Shown in pieces: positions 26,116 to 33,818 of a stretch of 48,462 nt of DNA. Below the pieces are notes generated by a model, which did no database searches, was not told the origin of the DNA, and was given only the letters and a program-made list of their open reading frames with translations. The translations under genes and the position numbers were made by a program. Position 1 is the stretch's first letter, and each line of letters opens with the position of its first letter. Origin of the DNA: Minisyncoccota bacterium (GTDB lineage Bacteria > Verrucomicrobiota > Verrucomicrobiia > Methylacidiphilales > Verrucolacustridaceae); contig JASGCJ010000007.1 of the NCBI GenBank assembly GCA_030054195.1, positions 1 to 48,462 on the forward strand, read 5' to 3'.

Positions 26116-26421
26116 ATGACGTTCGCCTTTCTTACAATGGCCTTGGTTGGTGTGCTTTTTTCCAATCTTCCCGTGCCGGTTCAGGCGGGGCCGGTGAAAT
26201 CCTGCTGTTGTGGCGAGACGGATCAGCCTTGTCACTCCCCAGCGGTTCCAACTCCCTGTTCTGCCTGTCCTACTCCTTCTACTTCGGTGATGGCACTTCC
26301 CTCTGCACGGGTAGAGTTGTCGTTGCCCACCTCTTCTCCAATAAGCTCCGAGCAGAAAGCCCTTTCTGCTTCGGTCCGTACGGAGCGACCGCTTCTGACG
26401 CCTCCCCGAATTCTCTCCTGA
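26116..26421 (+). CDS. Small secreted cysteine-rich protein
   Basis: 101 residues. A signal peptide (about 1-24, ending VQA-G) is followed by a short cysteine cluster, CCCGETDQPCH and CSACP, then a Ser/Pro/Leu-rich tail without further cysteines. No named family is recognised. The cluster suggests metal binding. It lies 73 bases upstream of a metallothionein-like peptide on the same strand and is divergent from the TRASH-like protein. The ribosome-binding site is poor, so the exact start is uncertain. Confidence 0.55.
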   Translation: MTFAFLTMALVGVLFSNLPVPVQAGPVKSCCCGETDQPCHSPAVPTPCSACPTPSTSVMALPSARVELSLPTSSPISSEQKALSASVRTERPLLTPPRILS

Positions 26422-26494
26422 TTCGCGACGTGCCCGGCAACGATTCCGGGGCTTTCACGTCCGTTCTTTGAAACTTCAATCAGGAGATAAAAAT

Positions 26495-26623
26495 ATGAAA
26501 TATGTTCTCTTGGCTATGGCGGTGCTCTTCACCGCAGGATTGGCCTTCGCGGCCGACTGCTGTGGGTGCAAATGCGCCAAGTGCCAACCGGGCGAATGTC
26601 AGACCTGCGATTGCGGGTGCTGA
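26495..26623 (+). CDS. Secreted metallothionein-like peptide, 42 residues
   Basis: A short gene with a clean signal peptide (MKYVLLAMAVLFTAGLAFAA) and a mature part of about 22 residues, DCCGCKCAKC then QPGECQTCDCGC, containing nine cysteines. This density is typical of metallothionein-type metal binders, though those are usually cytoplasmic; here export is predicted. GGAG stands nine bases before the ATG, and a strong terminator follows 18 bases after the stop, which together support a real gene despite its size. It probably binds copper, zinc or another soft metal in the periplasm or outside. Confidence 0.75.
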   Translation: MKYVLLAMAVLFTAGLAFAADCCGCKCAKCQPGECQTCDCGC

Positions 26624-26640
26624 GCCTGAGTTAGCCTATT

Positions 26641-26678
26641 GGGGCGTGTATCCTTCGGGGTGCACGCCCCTTTTTTTT
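26641..26678 (+). terminator. Strong intrinsic terminator with UUCG loop
   Basis: A 13-bp stem GGGGCGTGTATCC with GGGTGCACGCCCC (two G-U pairs) closes on a TTCG tetraloop and is followed by eight T (26671-26678). It ends the metallothionein-like gene. Confidence 0.92.
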
Positions 26679-26691
26679 GTTGGGGGGAAGT

Positions 26692-26979
26692 TTAGTAGCG
26701 GCGGGTGGTGCCTTTGTCAGCGTAGGGGGAACTTTTCTTGCCACCCCGCTCCAAGGGAACAGATGACGATGATGAGCATTTTGATTTCTTGCTGGAGCAG
26801 CAAGAATCCTCTGATTTGCAGCACTCGTTGCACGCCTTGGTGCAGTTCGGTGTAGAGCAGCAGGGAGCATTGGTAGGGCAGCATTCGTTGCACTTTTTCT
26901 GGCAGGGTTCTGCTTGGACGAAGGATAGGAAGGGAAGAAGAAGGAGGACGGGTAGAGTCAGGTGATGGATGAATTTCAT
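26692..26979 (-). CDS. Secreted cysteine-rich protein
   Basis: 95 residues. A signal peptide (about 1-23, ...SFVQA-E) is followed by about 45 residues with fourteen cysteines in repeated patterns: CQKKCNECC, APCCSTPNC, KACNECC, DSCCSS and KSKC. The tail is Ser- and Lys-rich and ends without cysteine. Two half-repeats (KKCNECC and KACNECC) suggest internal duplication. No named family is recognised; a metal-binding or disulfide-knotted exported protein is likely. It converges with the 42-residue peptide across the terminator at 26641. Confidence 0.7.
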   Translation of the reverse strand: MKFIHHLTLPVLLLLPFLSFVQAEPCQKKCNECCPTNAPCCSTPNCTKACNECCKSEDSCCSSKKSKCSSSSSVPLERGGKKSSPYADKGTTRRY

Positions 26980-27009
26980 GTCACAAGAATATCGTTGCGA
27001 GGAGCGGGG

Positions 27010-28833
27010 TCAACGTCCTGCTGTAGATGCATCGAGAGACCGTAGCTGGGCGGATGCAGCACTCGCGTTGTCAGGTTGATCAAGTTCACGATAGAGAGCG
27101 GCAAGAAGACTCCAGCTAGCGCGATTTTTGGGCTCCAGTTGGGTGGCGCGTTCGGCGTGGGGCAAAGCTTCAGCATAACGATCCAAGCCTGCATAGGCTG
27201 TGGCCAAGTTTAGCCAAGCGCGAGATTCGGTGGGGGCGAGTTGGGTTGCGGTTTCAGATGCGGCCACAGCATCCGCAAAGTCGTGTGCGGCGTTTAAGCT
27301 GGCTGCGAGTTGAACCCAGGCGCGTGGATCCTCAGGCCCGTGCTTTGTGGCAAATTCGGCGGCTTGCCGGGCGTCGGCTAGCTGCCCTGTTGCAAGGCGA
27401 GAGGCGGAAAGAGTGGACCATGCGCGGGAGGATTCGGGGTTTAATCGCGTGGCGTCTTGGGATGGTGATTTAGCTTTCTCGAATTGGCCTTGGGAGAGGT
27501 AGAGCTCGCTGAGGCCCTCCGCCGTATCGGCGTCTTCGGGGTCGAGGCGATAGGCAACTTCCATCTCCTCAATCGCCAAGGCTGGGCGATCCGTTTGGAG
27601 AAGCAGGCCTGAAAGAAAGCGGTGGGGTTCGGGATTTTGCGGGTCTTTCAAAATGGCGAGGCGGATATCCGCTTCGGCCTCATTGGGGTGATTCAGGGCG
27701 AGGCGAGTGAGCGCTCGTCGAAGAAGGAGTCCGGCGTCACTTGGATGTTTTTCGATGACTTGGGTGATGGCTTTTTCCGATTGGGCAAAATCTTGATCCA
27801 GAACGGTCTGTTCGGCAGAGGAGACGGCGGGATCAAAGAAAGTGTTCCGACCTGTCCATTTTGAAAGAGTTCGAATATCGGAGAAGTGGCCGGGCTGACG
27901 TGTGGCATCCCAAAGAGAGGTGAGGGCGGAGTTTGCAACTGCCTCAGATCGGGCGGGGGCGCTTCGGGCGAGTAGGGGAAGAGATCCGCGGGAGGCGAGG
28001 CCGACGATCTGGTTTTGGGCGTTGAGAACAGGGGAGCCGGACTGACCGGGCATGAGGGGTATGGTGGTGGATAAAGTTCCGTCTTTTGCCTTGGCTCTAC
28101 TTTGGCCCCGCGAAGTTAGAGGAAGATCAATGGAGAGAGGAAAGCCAGAAACGGTTAGGGACTCGTGGGGAGCAGGATCATGATCGGCGAGAACGAGATA
28201 GTATTCGGATGGGGCTACGGTTTGAATCAAAACAGCGTCGGCAGAGAAGTCACCAGGACAGACGGTTTTTGCGGGAAAAATTTGGCCAAGAGAATTTCGA
28301 ATCATAACTCTTTTACGTCCCGCGACAACGTGGGCAGCTGTGAGAACGACGCCGTTTGAGGAAACGAAAGAGCCCGATCCGATGCCTCTTCCTTGATCAT
28401 CTTGGATTTGGACGAGAGCGCGTGAGATCTTTGGATCAAGGAGGCCGAGGTTCATTCGGTCGGGGCGAAGCATGGTTGCAAGAGAGCGGGAGAGTGGATC
28501 ACCGAGTTGTCCTGCACGTTCCAGGGCGGCTTTGGCTTGGGCGAGTTTTCCTTGGTGAAGAAGGCTACGGCCGAGGATGCGTTGGATTTCGGGATCTTGA
28601 GGGGCGACTAGGAGAGCATGGCGGGCAGCTTTTTCTGCCTCTGCATATCGTCCTGCAAAATCGAGTGCACGGGCTTTGAGTTTGCGAGCCTCGGGGTCGT
28701 CTTTATTCCACCAGAGGGCTTGCGTGGCAGCAATCAGGGGGCGGTTATTTCCGCGAGGAGGCCAAAGTTTTTCTTCTTCCGAAAAAATTAGAAAAGGAAG
28801 AAGGTTGGCAAAGAGAAAAAGTGAAAGTTTCAT
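27010..28833 (-). CDS. TPR protein with embedded trypsin-like protease
   Basis: 607 residues with a signal peptide (about 1-18). Residues about 45-115 form two or three TPR units. Residues about 135-300 are a trypsin-like (S1) protease domain with the triad His168 in TAAHVV, Asp199 in SADAVLI and Ser265 in PGQSGSP. Residues about 350-600 are at least six TPR repeats with the W/L-G-Y-A-P spacing (RAWLNLATAYAGLDRYAEALPHAERATQLEP). The protease resembles the HtrA core but lacks a PDZ domain; TPRs would replace it for substrate recruitment. Periplasmic quality control or processing is inferred. It lies 23 bases downstream of ruvB on the same strand. Confidence 0.82.
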   Translation of the reverse strand: MKLSLFLFANLLPFLIFSEEEKLWPPRGNNRPLIAATQALWWNKDDPEARKLKARALDFAGRYAEAEKAARHALLVAPQDPEIQRILGRSLLHQGKLAQAKAALERAGQLGDPLSRSLATMLRPDRMNLGLLDPKISRALVQIQDDQGRGIGSGSFVSSNGVVLTAAHVVAGRKRVMIRNSLGQIFPAKTVCPGDFSADAVLIQTVAPSEYYLVLADHDPAPHESLTVSGFPLSIDLPLTSRGQSRAKAKDGTLSTTIPLMPGQSGSPVLNAQNQIVGLASRGSLPLLARSAPARSEAVANSALTSLWDATRQPGHFSDIRTLSKWTGRNTFFDPAVSSAEQTVLDQDFAQSEKAITQVIEKHPSDAGLLLRRALTRLALNHPNEAEADIRLAILKDPQNPEPHRFLSGLLLQTDRPALAIEEMEVAYRLDPEDADTAEGLSELYLSQGQFEKAKSPSQDATRLNPESSRAWSTLSASRLATGQLADARQAAEFATKHGPEDPRAWVQLAASLNAAHDFADAVAASETATQLAPTESRAWLNLATAYAGLDRYAEALPHAERATQLEPKNRASWSLLAALYRELDQPDNASAASAQLRSLDASTAGR

Positions 28834-28856
28834 GCCGTATCTGTCCGGCGTTGATT

Positions 28857-29873
28857 TTAGAGAAGTGTGGCTTGGGATGCGGGGGGTTTGAGCCCGAGGA
28901 CTTCATATGCACGAGGAAGGGCGACACGTCCTTGTTGGGTGCGTTGGATATAGCCTTCGAGGATGAGGTACGGTTCGTGAACCTCCTCAAGAGTGCCTGG
29001 TTCCTCTCCTACGGAGGCGGCTAGGGAGTGGAGTCCCGCAGGTCCTCCCTTCCATTTGCCCGTGAGGGCTTGGAGGAGACGTTTATCCATTTCGTCCAAA
29101 CCGTGTTGATCGATCTCAAGCATCTCGAGGGCGGCAATCGCGGTAGCAGCGGAGGCGGTCCCTTGGGTACGGGCGAGCGAGTAATCACGAACCCAGCGGA
29201 GGAGGTTGTTTGCGATGCGTGGGGTGCCTCGGCAACGCCGAGCGATTTCTGGGGCGGCCTGTGGCTCGAGTTTAACTTCCAAGAGAGAAGCGGAGCGTTG
29301 CACGATGGTCGTAAGATCTTCGACCGAGTAGTAGTCGAGTCGGTGGGCGACTCCGAATCGGGAGCGCAGGGGAGCGCTGAGAAGGCCCGCACGTGTGGTG
29401 GCTCCGATCAGCGTAAAGCGGGGAAGGTTAAGGCGAACGGAGCGGGCGGCGGGGCCCTGATCGATGACGATATCGATTCGAAAATCCTCTACGGCGGGGT
29501 AGAGGTACTCTTCGATGACTTTGGAGAGGCGATGAATTTCATCGATGAAGAGGATATCTCCCTCTTGAAGGCCCGTGAGTAGACCGGCGAGGTCGCCTGC
29601 TTTTTCGATGGCAGGGCCTGAGGTGGTACGGACCGTGGCATTCATCTCTGCTCCGAGAATGTGAGCGAGAGTTGTTTTGCCGAGGCCAGGGGGTCCGCTG
29701 AGGAGAAGGTGATCGAGGGGTTGCGATCGGGCGCGTGCGGAGTCGATCAGGATGCCGAGACGGTCTTTTAGTTTGGGTTGTCCTGTAAAATCGGTGAGGC
29801 GTGAGGGGCGGAGGGACTGTTCGATAGCATCGCCCGAGGGGGTATTGAGTTTTTCTAGGGGTTTAGCGGACAT
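28857..29873 (-). CDS. ruvB: Holliday junction helicase ATPase RuvB
   Basis: 338 residues from the ATG at 29873. AAA+ ATPase with Walker [10 protein letters not shown], Walker B FIDEIHR, sensor-1 [19 protein letters not shown] and a C-terminal winged helix ([28 protein letters not shown]). With RuvA it drives branch migration of recombination junctions. A GTG 20 codons upstream (29933) would add unconserved residues and crowd the divergent gene at 29939, so it is not chosen. No ruvA or ruvC is nearby. Confidence 0.95.
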   Translation of the reverse strand: MSAKPLEKLNTPSGDAIEQSLRPSRLTDFTGQPKLKDRLGILIDSARARSQPLDHLLLSGPPGLGKTTLAHILGAEMNATVRTTSGPAIEKAGDLAGLLTGLQEGDILFIDEIHRLSKVIEEYLYPAVEDFRIDIVIDQGPAARSVRLNLPRFTLIGATTRAGLLSAPLRSRFGVAHRLDYYSVEDLTTIVQRSASLLEVKLEPQAAPEIARRCRGTPRIANNLLRWVRDYSLARTQGTASAATAIAALEMLEIDQHGLDEMDKRLLQALTGKWKGGPAGLHSLAASVGEEPGTLEEVHEPYLILEGYIQRTQQGRVALPRAYEVLGLKPPASQATLL

Positions 29874-29938
29874 TGGATAAGGATGACGGAAGGAGGAAAG
29901 TTTGAAAGTGGGAAGGTGGGTCGCTATGTCCACATAAG

Positions 29939-30607
29939 GTGAAAGCTATTTGGACGGCAATTTTTGATTGGGATGGAGTGATTTTGGACAGCTCGCGGCA
30001 TCATGAGGAGAGTTGGGAAAGATTGGCGAGGGAGGAGGGCAAGATTTTGCCTGAGGGGCATTTTTTGAAAGGATTTGGGAGGAGGAATGTGGAGATCATG
30101 AGGGATATGCTCCACTGGTCTGAGGATTTGAATGAAATTCAGAGGCTGAGTTTAAGGAAAGAGGAGTTGTATCGGGAGGTGGTGAAGGCTTGGGGTATTG
30201 AGCCACTGCCTGGGGTTCGGCAGTGGTTGGAGCGGCTTCGGGAGGGGGGAATCGCGTGTGGAATTGGCTCCTCTACGGAGGATAGGAACGTAAAGCTGGG
30301 TTTAGAGATTTTGGACTTGGAGATGTTTTTTAAAACAGCAGTGACGGCAGAGCATGTGAAGAAAGGGAAGCCTGCGCCGGATGTTTTTTTAGAGGTGGCC
30401 AGGCGTTTGGGGGCAAAATCTGAAAGGTGTGTGGTTTTTGAGGATGCGCCGGCGGGGGTGGAGGCGGGGCGGGCGGCAGGGATGAAGGTGGTCGGGGTGA
30501 CAACAACGCATCCTGGGGGGCACTTGGAGAGTGTGGATCGGGAGGTTGAGAGGCTGGATGAGCTTAGCATTCAGGAGATTGAAAGTTGGTTTGGGCAGTC
30601 GGCTTGA
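29939..30607 (+). CDS. HAD-family phosphatase (beta-phosphoglucomutase-like)
   Basis: 222 residues. HAD motif I is [11 protein letters not shown], motif II GSSTE, motif III the lysine in KKGKPAPD, and motif [14 protein letters not shown]. The helical cap between motif I and II is of the subclass I type found in beta-phosphoglucomutase and phosphoglycolate phosphatase. Asp-x-Trp-Asp (instead of the common Asp-x-Asp) keeps the two catalytic aspartates in the usual order. The substrate cannot be read from sequence. The GTG start has only a weak ribosome-binding site. The Mla genes begin 31 bases after the stop. Confidence 0.83.
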   Translation: MKAIWTAIFDWDGVILDSSRHHEESWERLAREEGKILPEGHFLKGFGRRNVEIMRDMLHWSEDLNEIQRLSLRKEELYREVVKAWGIEPLPGVRQWLERLREGGIACGIGSSTEDRNVKLGLEILDLEMFFKTAVTAEHVKKGKPAPDVFLEVARRLGAKSERCVVFEDAPAGVEAGRAAGMKVVGVTTTHPGGHLESVDREVERLDELSIQEIESWFGQSA

Positions 30608-30638
30608 TGCGGGGGTAGGTGTTCCCTAGTACAGATGG

Positions 30639-31436
30639 ATGGGCTGGGCCGTGTATTTAGCGGGTAAATTTGGAGCCGTTTTCACGGAGTCCTGTCGGAC
30701 GGCTGGATCGGTCTTCATTCTTCTCGGCGACACCTTGCGGAGCATGGTGCAGTATCGAATTCGGTGGGATCAGCTTTGGGAGCAGATGTACTTCATTGGA
30801 ATTCGTTCGCAGGTTGTGGTTTTAACGACAGGGGCATTTACGGGCGCGGTGTTTGCAGCACAGGTATGGTTTCAGTTTAAAAGATTTGGCATGGAGTCCG
30901 CCATCGGGCCAACCGTCTCGATTGCAATGTGTCGAGAGTTAGGTCCAGTTTTATGTTGTTTGCTTTTGGCGGGAAGAGTGGGAGCAGCGATGGCCGCGGA
31001 GTTGAGTTCCATGAAGATTACCGAGCAGGTGGACGCCCTGCGGGCGTTGGGGGTCTATCCGACGGAGTATCTGATTGTGCCGAGGTTTTTAGCTTTGGTG
31101 ATATCAGCACCGATTTTGACCGGGCTGGCTTTGGTCACGGGAATCGGATGCGGATATTTTGTTGCAGTAAAAATATTTGGTGTGGATGGGGCATACTACT
31201 GGGACAACACGATTAAATTTACGGACAGCAAGGACGTGGTGATTGCGCTGATCAAGTCCTTCATTTTTGCGGTGATTATTGCGGCAATTGCTTGTCACAA
31301 GGGAATGAACTGCCCGCCTGGCACGGCGGGGGTAGGCAAGACGACGACCGAGGCGGTCGTTAACGCGTCTCTGGCTCTATTGATTGTGAACTTCTTTCTA
31401 ACGGTGCTTTTGAATGCGCTCCTTTACTCCAACTGA
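30639..31436 (+). CDS. mlaE: MlaE-type phospholipid transport permease
   Basis: 265-residue inner-membrane permease with about five helices. The MlaE signature region GAFTGAVFAAQ, MCRELGPVLCCLLLAGRVGAAMAAEL and TEQVDALRALGV is intact. With MlaF and MlaD it moves phospholipids between inner and outer membranes. A Cys-rich spot (CHKGMNCPPG) occurs in a cytoplasmic-side loop where other MlaE proteins have GYxxxGGAxGVG. mlaF follows 8 bases later. Confidence 0.92.
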   Translation: MGWAVYLAGKFGAVFTESCRTAGSVFILLGDTLRSMVQYRIRWDQLWEQMYFIGIRSQVVVLTTGAFTGAVFAAQVWFQFKRFGMESAIGPTVSIAMCRELGPVLCCLLLAGRVGAAMAAELSSMKITEQVDALRALGVYPTEYLIVPRFLALVISAPILTGLALVTGIGCGYFVAVKIFGVDGAYYWDNTIKFTDSKDVVIALIKSFIFAVIIAAIACHKGMNCPPGTAGVGKTTTEAVVNASLALLIVNFFLTVLLNALLYSN

Positions 31437-31444
31437 GAAAATCG

Positions 31445-32191
31445 ATGATACAACTCAAAGAAATATGGAAAAGCATGGGGGGCCAAGAGGTTTTGCGAGG
31501 CGTCAATTTGAGATTAGGGCCTGCGGAGCGTGTGGTTGTGATTGGGAGAAGCGGGTGCGGCAAGAGTGTGATGCTTCGTGTGATTATGGGGCTCTTGCAA
31601 CCCGAGGCAGGGGAGGTTTTTTTTGAAGGCAAGAAGCTGACTGGGCTGAGTGAGGAGGAGTGGAACCCGTACCGAAGAAAGATTGGAATGCTTTTTCAAG
31701 GTTCTGCGCTGTTCGACTCGCTGACAGTTTTTGATAATCTGGCGTTTCCTTTGCGGGAACAGGGAGAAAAAAGTGACGCCGTGTTAAGGGACAAGGTTGC
31801 TGAGGCTCTGAAGATTGTTTCCCTAAGCGGGACGGAGGAGAAGATGCCTGCCGAGTTAAGTGGAGGAATGAAGAAGAGGGCGGCTTTGGCGAGGGCCATT
31901 ATTTCTCGACCCGACATCATGTTGTACGATGAACCCACGACGGGGTTGGACCCGATTGTGGCGGATAGCATTAATCGACTGATCCTGCATTTGGGGAAGA
32001 TGTTGGGTATGGCCTCGATTGTGGTGACGCACGATATGGTGAGTGCGCGAATGGTGGGGGAAAGGATTTCCTATTTGCATGAGGGCAAGATTTACTTCGA
32101 AGGCACGCCTGAACAGGTGGATCGGTGTGAGGATCCTCTGGTACGCGACTTTGTTCGCGGGCATGCTGAAGGAATCGGAATCACAGGATAA
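31445..32191 (+). CDS. mlaF: MlaF-type ABC transporter ATPase
   Basis: 248 residues. Walker A GRSGCGKSV (about 35-43), Q-loop MLFQGSALFDSLTVFDN, signature LSGGMKKRAALARA, Walker B IMLYDEPTTGLDP and H-loop VVTHDM. The SALFDSLTV and GGMKKR sequences are diagnostic of MlaF/Ttg2A ATPases. It energises the MlaE permease. No MlaB-like STAS protein or MlaC carrier is in the window, so the rest of the pathway must be elsewhere or absent. Confidence 0.93.
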   Translation: MIQLKEIWKSMGGQEVLRGVNLRLGPAERVVVIGRSGCGKSVMLRVIMGLLQPEAGEVFFEGKKLTGLSEEEWNPYRRKIGMLFQGSALFDSLTVFDNLAFPLREQGEKSDAVLRDKVAEALKIVSLSGTEEKMPAELSGGMKKRAALARAIISRPDIMLYDEPTTGLDPIVADSINRLILHLGKMLGMASIVVTHDMVSARMVGERISYLHEGKIYFEGTPEQVDRCEDPLVRDFVRGHAEGIGITG

Positions 32192-32204
32192 GGAAAGGAG
32201 TCTT

Positions 32205-32918
32205 ATGAAAGAAGGCAATTTAGAGACAAAAGTGGGGTTCTTCGTTATCGCGGGCCTGGTGGCTACCGCTACCCTGATTGTGGCTTTTGGAAAGCTGGGG
32301 AATTACTTTCGTAAAACGTATCCTGTGATCGTGGAGTTTGAGGATGCGAGGGATATTTTAAAAAATTCAAAGGTTTTGCTTCGGGGAGCTCAGATTGGAA
32401 TTGTTTCGGACACTCCCATCTATCGGGTGGGGCAAAATTACGTGGAGTTGACCCTACGGATCGATGATGGGACCCAGTTGCCTGCCCATTCGAAATTCAG
32501 GATTGATCAGTATGGGATGTTGGGGGATCGGTTTGTTCGGGTTGTTCCTCCTGAGACCATGGACGGAACATTTATTCAGCCTGGGGAGAGAGTGAAGGGG
32601 GAGCAGGAGGCAGGTTTAAATGCGATGCTGGCTTCGGCGGGGCCTGCCTTGGATGATATTCGATCTGCGGCAAGGAGGGTAGACGGGTTTGCGAAATCGG
32701 CTCAGGCACTGTTGGATGAGGCAAAGAATGGTAAAGGCCCTCTCTACACCATGATGAAAGACGAGAAGATGGCGCAAGACATGAAAAACTTGATGGCGAA
32801 TTTAAGAAAGCATGGAGTTCTGTTTTACAGTGATGATTCGGGAAAGGGAGACGAAGAGGGAGAGGGCAGAAAGAAAGCAGACAAAAAAACGTCTTCCCTT
32901 GAGCGCTCGCGTCCGTGA
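32205..32918 (+). CDS. mlaD: MCE/MlaD-family substrate-binding protein
   Basis: 237 residues from the ATG at 32205, which has AAGGAAAGGAG five bases upstream. One N-terminal transmembrane helix (about 11-30) is followed by a single MCE domain (KTYPVIVEFEDARDILKNSKVLLRG, then GDRFVRVVPP). A helical C-terminal part resembles the pore-forming helix of MlaD hexamers, and the tail is Lys/Glu-rich. It is anchored in the inner membrane and faces the periplasm. A longer frame to 32043 lies inside mlaF and is rejected. It overlaps ispD by 4 bases. Confidence 0.9.
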   Translation: MKEGNLETKVGFFVIAGLVATATLIVAFGKLGNYFRKTYPVIVEFEDARDILKNSKVLLRGAQIGIVSDTPIYRVGQNYVELTLRIDDGTQLPAHSKFRIDQYGMLGDRFVRVVPPETMDGTFIQPGERVKGEQEAGLNAMLASAGPALDDIRSAARRVDGFAKSAQALLDEAKNGKGPLYTMMKDEKMAQDMKNLMANLRKHGVLFYSDDSGKGDEEGEGRKKADKKTSSLERSRP

Positions 32919-33610
32919 GCGGTTCGGCTGGGGCGATTCTTTTGGCGGCTGGGCAGGGCCGGAGGTTGGGTCATGATAAATCGATCACGGCCATCGCGGG
33001 GCGTCCTGTTTTGGCGTACGGGTTGGAGGCGTTGCTAGGGATTCGCGATATCGAAAAGGTGGTGGTGGCTGTACGTGAGGATGTGCAGGAGGAGGCGAAA
33101 CTTTGGATCGGGAAGAATTATCCAAATGAGGCCAAGAGAGTGGAGGTGATTGTTGGGGGTAAGGAGAGGCAGGACTCGGTTTGGGAGGGGTTGGAGGCGT
33201 TAGGGGGTGGGGCTGAGTGGGCCGTGGTGCACGACGCGGCACGAGTTTTAACAACGGCGGGGCTGATTCAGAGAGTGATGGCGGGGGCTAAAAGGTCGGG
33301 AGCCGCTGCGGCGGCTCGAAAGATGAGTGATACGGTAAGACAGGCGGATGGGCAGGGAAATGTTGTGCGTCTGTTAGATCGGGAGGGGTTGTGGAGGATG
33401 GAGACCCCGCAGGTGGTGCGGGGGACGATTTTGCGGCAGGGTTTACAGAAGGCACGGGCTGAGGGAAAGACGGTCACGGATTGTATGGCAGCGGCGGAGC
33501 TGGCGGGGGTAAAGGGAATTTTGGTCGAGGCGACCGAACCCAATCTGAAGATCACGCTCGCGTCGGATTGGCAGTTGGCCGAAGTTTGGTTAAAGGCTGG
33601 AAGCAAGTAG
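32915..33610 (+). CDS. ispD: 2-C-methyl-D-erythritol 4-phosphate cytidylyltransferase
   Basis: 231 residues. Third enzyme of the MEP isoprenoid pathway: MEP plus CTP to CDP-methylerythritol. The N-terminal AILLAAGQGRRLG nucleotide loop, GGKERQDSVWEGL, VVHDAARVL, the METPQV segment, TDCMAAAEL and LKITLASDWQLAE all match IspD. The common GKTPQ segment reads METPQV here. The GTG start overlaps the mlaD stop (GTGA), so it is translated from the mla transcript. ispF is not adjacent. Confidence 0.9.
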   Translation: MSGSAGAILLAAGQGRRLGHDKSITAIAGRPVLAYGLEALLGIRDIEKVVVAVREDVQEEAKLWIGKNYPNEAKRVEVIVGGKERQDSVWEGLEALGGGAEWAVVHDAARVLTTAGLIQRVMAGAKRSGAAAAARKMSDTVRQADGQGNVVRLLDREGLWRMETPQVVRGTILRQGLQKARAEGKTVTDCMAAAELAGVKGILVEATEPNLKITLASDWQLAEVWLKAGSK

Positions 33611-33611
33611 T

Positions 33612-33684
33612 TGGCGCTGACGGGATTCGAACCCGTGTATGGTCCTTGAAAGGGACCTGTCCTAGGCCTCTAGACGACAGCGCC
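33612..33684 (-). tRNA. tRNA-Glu (anticodon UUC)
   Basis: The reverse strand reads a full cloverleaf: acceptor GGCGCTG/CAGCGCC, D-arm with CTAGAGGCCTAGG, anticodon stem GGTCC/GGACC with loop CTTTCAA (anticodon TTC), and T-arm CGGGTTCGAATCCCG. The discriminator is A at 33612. CCA is not encoded. It lies 2 bases beyond the convergent ispD stop. Confidence 0.96.
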
Positions 33685-33748
33685 GAGAAGTTGAAAAGAG
33701 TATCTCACAGGCGGATTAGGCCAAGGCAAAGGTTCCGATGTAGATTCA

Positions 33749-33786
33749 GATATATCGATATATCATGATAAGTTGATATATATATC
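33749..33786. promoter_or_regulatory. Run of AT palindromes before metH
   Basis: Three perfect palindromes lie end to end: GATATATCGATATATC (33749-33764), TATCATGATA (33761-33770) and GATATATATATC (33775-33786), ending 32 bases before the metH ATG. Such dyads suit a dimeric repressor or an AT-rich promoter. SAM- or SAH-sensing ArsR-type repressors are known for methionine genes in other bacteria; the link here is inference. Confidence 0.5.
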
Positions 33787-33818
33787 GACAGAGGATAAAA
33801 CCTGTCTAGGCTTGAAGC

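Noticed and set aside
26430-26455. CCCGG/CCGGG hairpin between the two plus-strand cysteine-rich genes as a terminator
   Set aside because: No T-run follows and the stem is short; left unassigned.
29028-29582. 184-codon plus-strand frame opposite ruvB
   Set aside because: Shadow of ruvB; its product has no recognisable features.
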